From Planctomycetaceae bacterium (GTDB lineage Bacteria; Planctomycetota; Planctomycetia; Planctomycetales; Planctomycetaceae): a stretch of 64,000 nucleotides of DNA. This document shows positions 51,283 to 59,744 of the stretch, piece by piece. The position numbers and the translations under genes are program-made. The notes under the pieces are model-generated. The model searched no databases. It was not told the DNA's origin and saw only the letters and a list, made by a program, of their open reading frames with translations. The DNA lies in the NCBI GenBank assembly GCA_028284485.1, contig JANQRQ010000039.1, forward strand, positions 1 to 64,000. Reading direction: 5' to 3'. The first letter of the stretch is position 1; each line of letters begins with the position of its first letter.

Positions 51283-52350
51283 TCAGTCGCGACGGCGCAT
51301 TTGCTCCCTAAGTTCACGAACTTCGCGACGTAAACCGTCCAGCTGCTCGCGGAGGTTGTGTATCGCGTCGTGCAATTCCGCCATTGGAGGCGCTTCAGGT
51401 TCACGGCGTTCAGCTTCGCGATACCTTTCAAACTCCCTTTCAATCGCGTGAGCCCGTTCACGTTCTTCCTCCGCTCGCCGGTTCTGCTGATGAGCATGTT
51501 CCCGCTCCTCGGCAAGTCGACGTTCAAGCGATTCGACGAGTTCATGCAATTCCTTTCGCTCGACGAGCAATTCCTCGCGGTCACGGTTTTGAAGTTCGCG
51601 GATTCGATCACGTTCCTCGATTTCTCGTCTTTCTCGAACCTCAGCCCTTTCTCGTTCTTCCAGTTCCAGCCGTCGTCGTTGCTCTTCTCGTTCCCTCACA
51701 TCAGGATCCCGGCGAACTGGGCCACGCTCCTGTGGGCGGTCTGCTCCCCGGCGAAGCCGCGCAGCATGCTCGCGCAACTGCCCCGCAAGATCGTGAAGGC
51801 CCGCCTGCTGTAATACATTGGCAGCGTGTCGCAAATGCTCCAAATTGTTGATGTGCAGATTGTCTGTGCCTCGCGGCGAATCGCGACGATCGGGGCCACC
51901 ATCGCGGCGTGCAGGAGGACGACCGGAATCCCGTCGATCCGGTTCACGGTCGCCGTCGCGGCGTTCCGGCCCGACGTCACGTCGCCCATCGTCGCGGCGA
52001 ATTTGAATGACCCGCCGCTCCTCGACCCTCTTTCCGGATTCACTGTCGTCATTGTCGCCAGCGCGATCAGTCTGGATAATCAGGATTCGGGCGCCATCAC
52101 CATCTCGGCGCATCACCTCGAATCGCTCACCATCGATCTGCAATTCATCGATGAAGCGTTTCAACGCCTGATGAGTCGAGTCTTTCTCCGCTCCGACGTC
52201 GCTTCGGCGATCACGATCGGTCCTGTCGGCATCACGAGAAGCTCTGGCTTCCCCTCGGGCTTGAGCCTCTCTTTCATCCGCGGCACGAGCGGAGAGTGAC
52301 CCGAGTGATATCGTAGCGGCCAATGCGATTGTCGACAGAATTCGCATCAT
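51283..52350 (-). CDS. secreted Arg/Glu-rich coiled-coil protein
   Basis: 355 residues with a clear signal peptide (MMRILSTIALAATISLGSLSARA). The mature protein is extremely rich in Arg, Glu and Asp. Residues 125-170 repeat RRDxxPDRRDS-type units. A long charged coiled coil covers about 215-355 (for example EERERAEVRERREIEERDRIREL). A short ordered segment near 60-105 (HQALKRFIDELQIDGERFEVM and ARILIIQTD) could be a small domain. The bias keeps other frames open over 150 codons on both strands; these are not genes. Probably a periplasmic structural or nucleic-acid or polysaccharide-binding protein; no homologue recognised. Confidence 0.8.
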   Translation of the reverse strand: MMRILSTIALAATISLGSLSARAADEREAQARGEARASRDADRTDRDRRSDVGAEKDSTHQALKRFIDELQIDGERFEVMRRDGDGARILIIQTDRAGDNDDSESGKRVEERRVIQIRRDDGRRDVGPERRDGDREPDRRDSGRPPARRDGGPDRRDSPRGTDNLHINNLEHLRHAANVLQQAGLHDLAGQLREHAARLRRGADRPQERGPVRRDPDVREREEQRRRLELEERERAEVRERREIEERDRIRELQNRDREELLVERKELHELVESLERRLAEEREHAHQQNRRAEEERERAHAIEREFERYREAERREPEAPPMAELHDAIHNLREQLDGLRREVRELREQMRRRD

Positions 52351-53034
52351 CTCAACTTCCCTCTCTTTTGACTGGACCAGGGCAATTCTAGCAACAATGA
52401 ACCGGCCAACATCCTACTACCAAGGTAGGAGTGCGGCAAGGAAAACCTCCAAGCCGTATGGTAGCGACTCAATCTCAGTCACGGTGTGCGATTCTTCAGC
52501 GTATTACGCTGACTTGTGGCCGCGACAATCGCTTCTCGTTTTATGAAAGCTGGCTCCCACGAGTCAGAAACGTCCACAAGAAAAGTAGTAAATCACTCGA
52601 GAAGCGTCGTGCCAGATTCAGTTCCGTGCACACGAATTCTCTTTCCTGCAGAAGTCTTGCAAGTATTACAACAATTCACGGAAGGGCAGACGACTCCATG
52701 AGCAAACACATCTGGGCGTGGACATTCATAACTGATTATCGCAAAAACGTTTAAAGCCGAACTGCCCGGGCAGGACTGGCAATCTCCAGAATTTCTCTAA
52801 AGATTGGACCTGCATTTGCATCTATTTCGTTCTCACTTGAAACGAGTCGCGTGGAGTGATCGACCCAAAGATCGCAAAGTGTTGAAATCAAAGAGTCGCA
52901 GGAAGTCGCAATCGCAGGGCCAACGGAAATCAAGCTCAAGAAGAAGCCGACCCCGTAAGAGCCAATAGGCAATCGCCCTGCCTCACCCTGCAAGAATGCA
53001 ACAGGAATGGAATCCTTTCGAGAGGACGAACGGC
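52351..53034. other. 684-bp intergenic region with repeat copy B
   Basis: Between the divergent coiled-coil and peptidase genes. It holds a small hairpin near 52412-52430 (TCCTAC/GTAGGA) and the 84-bp repeat at 52497-52580. The remaining 450 bases show only short frames without ribosome sites, and no gene I can support. Confidence 0.5.
52497..52580 (+). repeat. 84-bp structured interspersed repeat, copy B
   Basis: Starts with CAGCGTATTACGCTG and ends with CCACAAG. The closing stem CTTGTGG/CCACAAG is perfect. The inner stem CTGGCTC/GAGTCAG is 7 bp with one G-T pair and loop CCAC. Bases AAAAG follow, as in copy A. It lies in a divergent intergenic region. Confidence 0.88.
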
Positions 53035-54195
53035 ATGGATGCTGTAGTGTTCCGCGGGCTGTTATTGGTAACAGCGTTTTCTTCAATCGGTGCAACGTAC
53101 CGAACACCCAATTTCGTCGTCGATGCACCGACTCCTGAAATTGCGGAGCAGGTTGGCCAAGTTGCTGAGCACTATCGAAAAACGTTGGCCGTGGAATGGT
53201 TAGGCAAAGAGATGCCTAATTGGCATCGCCCATGTACGGTTAAGGTGAAGGTCGGCCAAATCGGGGCTGGCGGTGCAACGTCGTTTTCATTTGACCGCGG
53301 TGAAGTATTCGGTTGGCGTATGAACGTGCAAGGATCACTTGAGCGAATCCTCGATTCGGTCGTTCCCCACGAAGTCAGTCATACAGTTTTGGCTTGCCGC
53401 TTCCGTCGTCCACTGCCGCGCTGGGCCGATGAAGGTGCCGCCACACTGGCAGAACACGATTCAGAAAAACTGCGCCAGAAAAAATTGGTCGAACAAATCT
53501 TAAATACGACGCGTCGAATTCCATTCCGAGAATTGTTTGCCATCAAGGAATACCCACGTGATATGAACGACGTCTTAACGCTTTACGCAGAAGGGTATTC
53601 GCTTGCAGAGTATTTGGTGCAACAGGGCGGGCGCAACCGATTTCTCCAGTTCCTCGATGACGCACATCAACAGGGTTGGGACCGGGCGATCGCCAAACAT
53701 TATCGTGAAAAGGACGTTAACGATCTCGAACGTCAGTGGAATTCCTGGGTTGTTGCAGGAAGCCCTCGCTTGAATCTTCCGGAAGGACAACTGCTGGCTG
53801 CCGCAGAAGATGGGAACAACGGGACCGGCTCCTCACAGCCGATCGTACGAGCCCAATCACCTGAATCGGAAGCAGCTCCGCCGGTTCGCCTGACGCAACC
53901 ACCAAGAGTCGCACTAGGAACTTCGTCAGAGAATCATGTCGTCGGCTCTAGCTTTGCCACGACTCCTGAAACCAAACCGCAAGCTCAAACAGAAGTCACC
54001 AATCCGCCATCGGTAACATCCGAAGAAACAATTGGACAAATCCGCGCTTTGAATGAAGGATGGTCCCCAGTGTCCCGGAAAGGACGATCACCCGATTCGA
54101 GTCGTACCAACGAACGGTCCGACTTCCCGCAAAGTTCTGTCCGAGTTCGGTCAGGATCGGCCGACCCCGCTTCCCGCGCGTCTCTTTCTCCCTAA
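53035..54195 (+). CDS. secreted gluzincin (peptidase MA-like) metalloprotease
   Basis: 386 residues from the ATG at 53035, which has GAGAGG nine bases upstream and starts directly with a signal peptide (MDAVVFRGLLLVTAFSSIGA); an earlier in-frame ATG is at 52996. The zinc motif is PHEVSHTVLA (HExxH at 112-116), with the third ligand probably Glu133 in PRWADEGAATLAEH, as in peptidase MA family proteins. The last 130 residues are Pro/Ser/Thr-rich and disordered. It should act in the periplasm or outside the cell. Target proteins are unknown. Confidence 0.87.
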   Translation: MDAVVFRGLLLVTAFSSIGATYRTPNFVVDAPTPEIAEQVGQVAEHYRKTLAVEWLGKEMPNWHRPCTVKVKVGQIGAGGATSFSFDRGEVFGWRMNVQGSLERILDSVVPHEVSHTVLACRFRRPLPRWADEGAATLAEHDSEKLRQKKLVEQILNTTRRIPFRELFAIKEYPRDMNDVLTLYAEGYSLAEYLVQQGGRNRFLQFLDDAHQQGWDRAIAKHYREKDVNDLERQWNSWVVAGSPRLNLPEGQLLAAAEDGNNGTGSSQPIVRAQSPESEAAPPVRLTQPPRVALGTSSENHVVGSSFATTPETKPQAQTEVTNPPSVTSEETIGQIRALNEGWSPVSRKGRSPDSSRTNERSDFPQSSVRVRSGSADPASRASLSP

Positions 54196-54240
54196 CTGAC
54201 GGACGCCGGCTGCCTGTCGAACAAGTATCGTCCTTTCCAC

Positions 54241-54271
54241 AACGAGCCACCCTTTTATAGGGTGGCTCGTT
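54241..54271 (+). terminator. strong hairpin after the peptidase gene
   Basis: AACGAGCCACCC and GGGTGGCTCGTT form a perfect 12-bp stem with loop TTTTATA, 45 bp after the stop. This is the most stable simple hairpin seen in the window. No T-tract follows it. It separates the peptidase from the nfeD-floA unit. Confidence 0.75.
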
Positions 54272-54451
54272 GGCTATTGCCTCTGCGGACACAACGGCTA
54301 AACTTGAATAGGATCCCCAGCAGCGAACGGTCGCGGATCTTGCCAAGTTGCTTGTTGCAGCTCAAATGCGTTGAGCTTTTCAATCCGCGCGGTTCGCGAG
54401 TCTTGGAGACTCAGCCACAGGGTCCTCAATTCCGTAGCGTGGGAACAATCG

Positions 54452-55045
54452 ATGGACTACTCGCACTTTGCGATCCTGGCTTTGGCATTCGGGATCGCTA
54501 TGTTGATTGCGGAAATCTTTATCCCCTCCGGTGGTATGATCCTCATTGTGGCGATCATCAGTCTTGTGGCATCGGTCTGGTGCGCATGGAACGCCTGGGG
54601 AGAATCGGACACGAGTCGGTTCGTCTGGTTCCTGGTTTTCGGAGGGTTATTGTTGCCTGTCTCAGCCGGGGGAGCCCTTTACATCTTTCCGCGCACGTCT
54701 TTTGGCCGCCGAGTCCTCTTGGAAGCACCGGAACATGAAGACATCCATGCGTTTGTCCAGGAAGAGCAGCGATTATCTCGCCTGATCGGCAAGACAGGGA
54801 AAACGCTAACTTTGATGAGCCCCGGCGGATTGGTGATGATCGACGGCGAGAGATTGCATTCGGAAAGCGAAGGTGTCGTCTTGGAACCGGGCGAAGCCGT
54901 CAAGGTCATCGCCATGAAAGGAAATCGGCTTGTTGTGCGCGCCGTTTCTGGGGGTGATCAAATCGCACAGACTGATGACGGTTTTGACGATGACTCGGAA
55001 GAGACGCAGAACCCGCCGCTTGACTTTGAACTACCACAAAGTTAA
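54452..55045 (+). CDS. NfeD family membrane protein
   Basis: 197 residues from the ATG at 54452, with GGGA upstream; the frame opens 27 codons earlier without a ribosome site. Three membrane helices ([64 protein letters not shown]) are followed by a soluble OB-fold domain ([53 protein letters not shown]), the NfeD C-terminal pattern. NfeD proteins partner with flotillin-like SPFH proteins, and floA follows 44 bp downstream. The acidic tail is disordered. Confidence 0.92.
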   Translation: MDYSHFAILALAFGIAMLIAEIFIPSGGMILIVAIISLVASVWCAWNAWGESDTSRFVWFLVFGGLLLPVSAGGALYIFPRTSFGRRVLLEAPEHEDIHAFVQEEQRLSRLIGKTGKTLTLMSPGGLVMIDGERLHSESEGVVLEPGEAVKVIAMKGNRLVVRAVSGGDQIAQTDDGFDDDSEETQNPPLDFELPQS

Positions 55046-55089
55046 ACAGCAGAGGAAGTTCGGGATCGACTGCCAAGGAAACCAAATCC

Positions 55090-56157
55090 ATGTTTGATTC
55101 GATAACGACGTTAGCGCAGGACGACGGCAGCGGGTCAGCCCTGATGATGGGTGCCTTTGTCGTTGTTTTCTTCATTTTGCTCATCTTCCTGGCTGTCTTC
55201 GCCCGATACTTCACGCTTTGGATCCAGTGTGTCATGACCTGGGCCGGCATCAGCTTCATTAACCTGGTGATGATGTCGTTTCGAAAGGTCAATCCCAGTG
55301 TCATCGTGCGCAGCAAGATCATGGCGGTACAAGCCGGCATCACCAAAGCGTACCCCATTAGCACCCGGGCTTTGGAAGCCCACTACCTGGCAGGCGGGAA
55401 TGTCCCGAATGTCATCAAAGCTCTCATTGCGGCCCATCGCGCAAAACTCGATTTAGACTGGCAAATTGCCCAAGCCATCGACTTGGCAGGGCGGGATGTG
55501 CTCGACGCAGTTCGAACAAGTGTTTACCCCAAGGTCATCGACTGTCCCGATCCCAAAAAGAAGGCTGGAACTCTCGATGCGGTGGCCGGCGATGGGATTC
55601 AGTTAAAGGCACGTGCTCGCGTCACGGTCCGTACAAACATCACTCAACTCATCGGTGGTGCCACTGAAGAAACAGTGATCGCGCGAGTTGGACAAGGAAT
55701 CGTGCAAGCCATCGGATCGACCGACTCTTACAAACTTGTCCTTGAGAATCCTGATCAAATCTCTCGAACGGTATTGGGGCAAGGTCTGGAAGCACAGACG
55801 GCATTCGAAATTGTATCGATCGATATTGCGGATATTGATGTTGGCGACAATATCGGCGCCCGGCTGCAAGCCGATCAGGCCGAAGCCGACATGCGTGTGG
55901 CACAGGCCAAGGCGGAGGAACGTCGTGCTTCGGCCAAGGCCCGCGAACAGGAAGAGACAGCCCATGTTCAGGAAAATCGCGCCCAGGTCGTTCTGGCGGA
56001 AGCCGATGTGCCCAAAGCCATGGCTGCAGCGTTTCGCGGCAACAAACTGGGATTGATGGAGTATTACGAACTCAAGAACGTTCAGGCCGACACGAGTATG
56101 CGGGCGTCGATCGCCGGAGTCGGAAACCAACCTTCAAACGGATCGTCAGACAAATAG
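55090..56157 (+). CDS. floA: flotillin-like protein FloA (UPF0365)
   Basis: 355 residues with AAGGAAA nine bases before the ATG. One N-terminal membrane helix ([23 protein letters not shown]) precedes the FloA-specific [21 protein letters not shown] and [25 protein letters not shown]. The SPFH core includes [40 protein letters not shown] helical tail [42 protein letters not shown] closes it. FloA organises membrane microdomains. It sits in an nfeD-floA-hypothetical operon, the order seen in many bacteria. Confidence 0.96.
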   Translation: MFDSITTLAQDDGSGSALMMGAFVVVFFILLIFLAVFARYFTLWIQCVMTWAGISFINLVMMSFRKVNPSVIVRSKIMAVQAGITKAYPISTRALEAHYLAGGNVPNVIKALIAAHRAKLDLDWQIAQAIDLAGRDVLDAVRTSVYPKVIDCPDPKKKAGTLDAVAGDGIQLKARARVTVRTNITQLIGGATEETVIARVGQGIVQAIGSTDSYKLVLENPDQISRTVLGQGLEAQTAFEIVSIDIADIDVGDNIGARLQADQAEADMRVAQAKAEERRASAKAREQEETAHVQENRAQVVLAEADVPKAMAAAFRGNKLGLMEYYELKNVQADTSMRASIAGVGNQPSNGSSDK

Positions 56158-56243
56158 CAGATGACGAAAGGTTTGATCCAAGATCATTCCCTACTATCTC
56201 GCTCGTAGACCCGTTAACCTGCGACGAACTGCAGAGTAATCAC

Positions 56244-56930
56244 ATGGCCGAAATCGAGATGGCAGCGCCGGTTTTTACCGCCGACCCTGGTGGGATCATC
56301 AGCTTGCTGATATTCGTCTTTGCGTTTATCAGTTGGCTGGTCAACAAGCTGAATGAACAGCAAAAACCGCCCAGGCCGGTCGGAGGTCAGGGCCCTCAAC
56401 CGCGACCTCGACCGCGAGAAGCTCGGCTTCAAAAGGAGATCGACGCCTTTCTCAAGCAGGCGGCCGGTGATGGCAAACGCCCGGAACGGCCCATCGAAGT
56501 CGTCGATTTCGCACAAGAAAAGCGCAGCAAAGAAACACGCGGGCTGCCAAGCGAAAAACCGGTAAAGGATCGCTCGAAACGCCGCAAATCAGTATCGACA
56601 ATCGCCGACCGCAAGCCACGCAGTTCCGATGAGCTGGGACAAGGAGTGCGAAAACATCTCGAGGAGCACATGAAGGCGGGGCGAGTCTCGTCCCACGTCG
56701 ATGAGTACCTCAGCCATGATGTGAACCGTACAGTCGAGTCACATCTGGGCACGCTCAACAGACAGTCGCCCGACGCTAATTCCGCTTACGGAACATCAGC
56801 ACAAAGCATTTCAGACGCCCTTGCCGCACAAAAAATTGTCGATTTGCTTCGCGATTCCGACGGAATCCGCCAAGCAGTCATTCTCAACGAAATCCTTTCA
56901 CCCCCCAAATCGTTGCGCCGTCGCCCGTGA
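56244..56930 (+). CDS. FloA-operon membrane protein, hypothetical
   Basis: 228 residues. One N-terminal hydrophobic helix (GGIISLLIFVFAFISWLVNKL) is followed by a Pro/Arg-rich linker and a mostly disordered, charged middle. The ordered C-terminal part is about 130-228 (LGQGVRKHLEEHMKAGRVSSHVDEYLSHDV, ISDALAAQKIVDLLRDSDGIRQAVILNEIL). It follows floA by 86 bp and probably belongs to the same transcript. I do not know a named family, but similar short proteins occur after floA in planctomycetes. A role as a microdomain cargo or adaptor is inferred. Confidence 0.75.
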   Translation: MAEIEMAAPVFTADPGGIISLLIFVFAFISWLVNKLNEQQKPPRPVGGQGPQPRPRPREARLQKEIDAFLKQAAGDGKRPERPIEVVDFAQEKRSKETRGLPSEKPVKDRSKRRKSVSTIADRKPRSSDELGQGVRKHLEEHMKAGRVSSHVDEYLSHDVNRTVESHLGTLNRQSPDANSAYGTSAQSISDALAAQKIVDLLRDSDGIRQAVILNEILSPPKSLRRRP

Positions 56931-57061
56931 CGATTATGGCGAGAATCGTACAACCGCTGCGACTAAGGGAGAGGCTTTTCGGCCATCCAAAAGGTTGTCG
57001 CCGTCAATAGTTCGGTACGAAGGCGACCTGACACGTAGCTTCCAATATCGCGACAAAACAG

Positions 57062-58186
57062 ATGCCAGACGAGCAAATTAAGGTCTTGCTGCTAGCTGGG
57101 AGATTTGAAGTCCGCGGAAGCTCGTCCGCTACGCTGCGGCTCACCGATCGGTTGCACGAGCACGAGGTCGACGCGCGTGTGATCTGCGCGAACGCCCAGC
57201 GAGTCGATCCCCGCCGGCGCTCTCGATTGCCAATCGTTGAATACAGTCGGCTCGACTTGCCAATCCTGGGCCAATTGATGATGCGCATCGTGCTGCGAGA
57301 CGTATCGAACGATGTCCCGGACCTGATTCACATCCAGTCTCGTCACATACTTGCAAAAGGAACCTGGTTGGCTCGTCAGTTGAAACGACCATTCGTATTG
57401 ACCGTTCATGACTATTTACAACCCAACGAACGCCTGTCGTTCGATCTACGATTCGGTCGTCGCATCATAACTGTCAGCGATTCTGTGCGTGACGACTTAA
57501 TCGAGCGCACTGGAATCCCTGAGGACCGGCTGACGACCATTCACAGTGGTGTCGAGGTTCGTGTTCCAACCAATACTCTGCCGGTTCTTGATACAGGTCA
57601 TGTCCCGGTCATTGGAACGGCTGGTCCTTTAGAAGCCGTCAAGGGCCTTCCCTTTTTCTTAAAGGCCGCCGCACAGGTGCTCTCCCACGATCATGAGGTC
57701 GAGTTTCTCATTGCTGGAGCCGGACCCGAAGAAGGAAATCTTCGGCGCTTGGCTCGCGACTTGGGAATCGGTCAACACGTGACATTCGTTCCCAATTTGT
57801 ATGGTTTCTCCGAGTCGCTTGCCGCCATGGACATTTTCTGCCTCCCCTCGCTTCGGCAGGGTCTGGGGACCATCATGCTGGAAGCAATGGCGTTTGGGAA
57901 ACCAGTCATCGCAACGGCTGTCGGCGGTGTCTATAGTGTCGTGCGCGATGACGAAACCGGCCTCATCGTCCCTCCCTCGGATAGCGAGAAGCTCGCTGAG
58001 AAAATCATGCAATTGCTCAAGGATCCGGTCAAGGCTCGCGCGATCGGCGCGAACGCAGCAAGCATGGTTCAGGAACAATTTGGTGTTGAGAAAATGGTGA
58101 AACGAACGGCTGACGTCTACCGAGAAGTCCTTGCGGAAACGGCAGGTCAATTCTCTACTGAAAAAACGAAATCTGAATCGTCCTGA
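57062..58186 (+). CDS. GT4-type glycosyltransferase
   Basis: 374 residues with the GT-B fold. The N-terminal half contains LIHIQSRHILAKGTWLARQLKRPFVLTVHDYL, then the switch ITVSDSVRDDLIERTGIPEDRLTTIHSGVE. The C-terminal nucleotide-sugar domain has VIGTAGPLEAVKGLPFFLKAA and the retaining GT4 motif PSLRQGLGTIMLEAMAFGKPVIATAVGGV with its E-x7-E pattern. Cytoplasmic, transferring a sugar from an NDP donor to a lipid or glycan. It stands between the floA set and cinA, without other glycan genes. Confidence 0.93.
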   Translation: MPDEQIKVLLLAGRFEVRGSSSATLRLTDRLHEHEVDARVICANAQRVDPRRRSRLPIVEYSRLDLPILGQLMMRIVLRDVSNDVPDLIHIQSRHILAKGTWLARQLKRPFVLTVHDYLQPNERLSFDLRFGRRIITVSDSVRDDLIERTGIPEDRLTTIHSGVEVRVPTNTLPVLDTGHVPVIGTAGPLEAVKGLPFFLKAAAQVLSHDHEVEFLIAGAGPEEGNLRRLARDLGIGQHVTFVPNLYGFSESLAAMDIFCLPSLRQGLGTIMLEAMAFGKPVIATAVGGVYSVVRDDETGLIVPPSDSEKLAEKIMQLLKDPVKARAIGANAASMVQEQFGVEKMVKRTADVYREVLAETAGQFSTEKTKSESS

Positions 58187-58315
58187 CATTTATGGCGTCG
58201 ATCAAACCATCGGGCTGGGCCGAAACTTTGATTGCAAGAACGGGTCCAAACAGCAGCAGAGATATCCCGAAACTCGACCTGTTTGCCACGCAATTCTACT
58301 TTGCGAAAGAACTCG

Positions 58316-59575
58316 ATGATCGCTGAAATCATTGCCATAGGCAGCGAGCTGACGACAGGAGCAAAACTCGATACGAACAGCCAATGGCTGAGTACCGAAC
58401 TCGCTGCCGCTGGAATTCCCACTCGGTTCCATGCGACAGTCGCTGATGATCTCGAAGCGATGGTGGAGGTGTTCCGGCAAGGCGTCAATCGATCGGACAT
58501 CTTGCTGATTACGGGAGGACTGGGCCCAACTTTGGACGACCTCACTCGGCAGGCGCTGGCGGACCTTGTTCAGGTCGATTTGTATCAAGATGACGCATCA
58601 CTGGAATTCATCCAGTCACTTTTTCAACGCCGCGACCGTGAAATGCCCCGTCGAAATGTCATACAAGCGCAGTTTCCCGAAGGCAGCCGGCCGATACCCA
58701 ACGAGCGTGGGACCGCACCGGGAATCTGGATGGAAGTCCCACGAAAAGATTTCGATCACCCCTGTCATATTGCAGCGATGCCCGGCGTCCCCAGCGAAAT
58801 GAAACCGATGTTTCTCGAAAAAGTTCTGCCACGACTACCGGGCACGGGACGAGTGATTCGTCGCGCCCGTATCAACTGCTTTGGCGTTGGCGAATCCCAT
58901 GCGGAAGAGATTCTCGGGGAGCTTACCGCGCGTGGACGTGAACCAGAGGTAGGCATCACGGCTCATGAAGCAACAATTACGTTAAGGATCACTGCTAACG
59001 ACATCAATATTGAAGCCTGCGAGCGCAAGATCGCAGAAACACGTGCGATCATTCACCAAAAAATGACAACATTGGTGTTCGGCGAGGAGGACGATGAATT
59101 AGAACATGTCGTTGTGCGACAACTCGCAGCACGCGGTGCGGCGGTCGCTGTCGTCGAATCGACAACGGGAGGGCTTCTGGCCCATCGACTTTCTCAAGCC
59201 GCAGGAACGGAATCCTGTTTCGTGGGCGGCATCGTCGTTCCGAACCGTGTTGCTTGGAATATGTTTTTGAAAAACCCTGCGGATGACCTTGTCACAACGA
59301 ATGCAAACGCCGAACAAGCGGAACTCGTGGCCAGCATATGCCGAAGATTCTTCGACTCGGATTTCGCCATCGCCATTGTTGACCAAATTTCATCCTACAA
59401 CGATGAATCGCTGTCGGACGATGTGCCGACAATGTTCGCGATTGCCGGCCGTGATTTCACAAAATCGGGCGAACTGAGCAGAGTCGGCGATCCGGCGATT
59501 CACAAGAGCCGGGCCGTCAAAGCCGGGCTAAATGCTCTGCGTCTACATTTGATCCAAGACGATACAACAACTTGA
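58316..59575 (+). CDS. cinA: CinA family protein (nucleotide pyrophosphatase/NMN deamidase type)
   Basis: 419 residues from the ATG at 58316, matching the family length; an ATG at 58232 extends it without family support. The MoCF-like N-terminal domain starts MIAEIIAIGSELTTGAKLDTNSQWLSTELAA and has VNRSDILLITGGLGPTLDDLTRQALA. The C-terminal PncC-like domain reads AVVESTTGGLLAHRLSQAAGTESCFVGGIV, where most members have ESCTGG. The following loop is more divergent than usual, so deamidase activity is less certain than the N-terminal ADP-ribose/NMN function. Confidence 0.93.
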   Translation: MIAEIIAIGSELTTGAKLDTNSQWLSTELAAAGIPTRFHATVADDLEAMVEVFRQGVNRSDILLITGGLGPTLDDLTRQALADLVQVDLYQDDASLEFIQSLFQRRDREMPRRNVIQAQFPEGSRPIPNERGTAPGIWMEVPRKDFDHPCHIAAMPGVPSEMKPMFLEKVLPRLPGTGRVIRRARINCFGVGESHAEEILGELTARGREPEVGITAHEATITLRITANDINIEACERKIAETRAIIHQKMTTLVFGEEDDELEHVVVRQLAARGAAVAVVESTTGGLLAHRLSQAAGTESCFVGGIVVPNRVAWNMFLKNPADDLVTTNANAEQAELVASICRRFFDSDFAIAIVDQISSYNDESLSDDVPTMFAIAGRDFTKSGELSRVGDPAIHKSRAVKAGLNALRLHLIQDDTTT

Positions 59576-59629
59576 CTGGAGTAGGGTCGGGGCATTGCCG
59601 GCCCAGCGCACGTTGAATCGGAAATGCTA

Positions 59630-59713
59630 CAGCGTATTACGCTGACTTGTGGCCGCGACAATCGCCATTTGTTCTATGATATGTCACTCCCACGAGCCAG
59701 AAGCGTCCACAAG
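59630..59713 (+). repeat. 84-bp structured interspersed repeat, copy C
   Basis: Starts with the same 15-bp palindrome and ends with CCACAAG; the closing 7-bp stem is perfect and is extended by CGC/GCG after a mismatch. The inner stem is weakened to the CTC/GAG core. It lies between the convergent cinA and kinase genes. The first 36 bases are identical to copy B. Confidence 0.87.
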
Positions 59714-59744
59714 CAAGCCGCTCTCAGACCGCGAACCCCGCAGA

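Noticed and set aside
51384-52299. Long plus-strand open frames opposite the coiled-coil gene
   Set aside because: They arise from the Arg/Glu codon bias of the minus-strand gene, which has the signal peptide and the coherent protein sequence.
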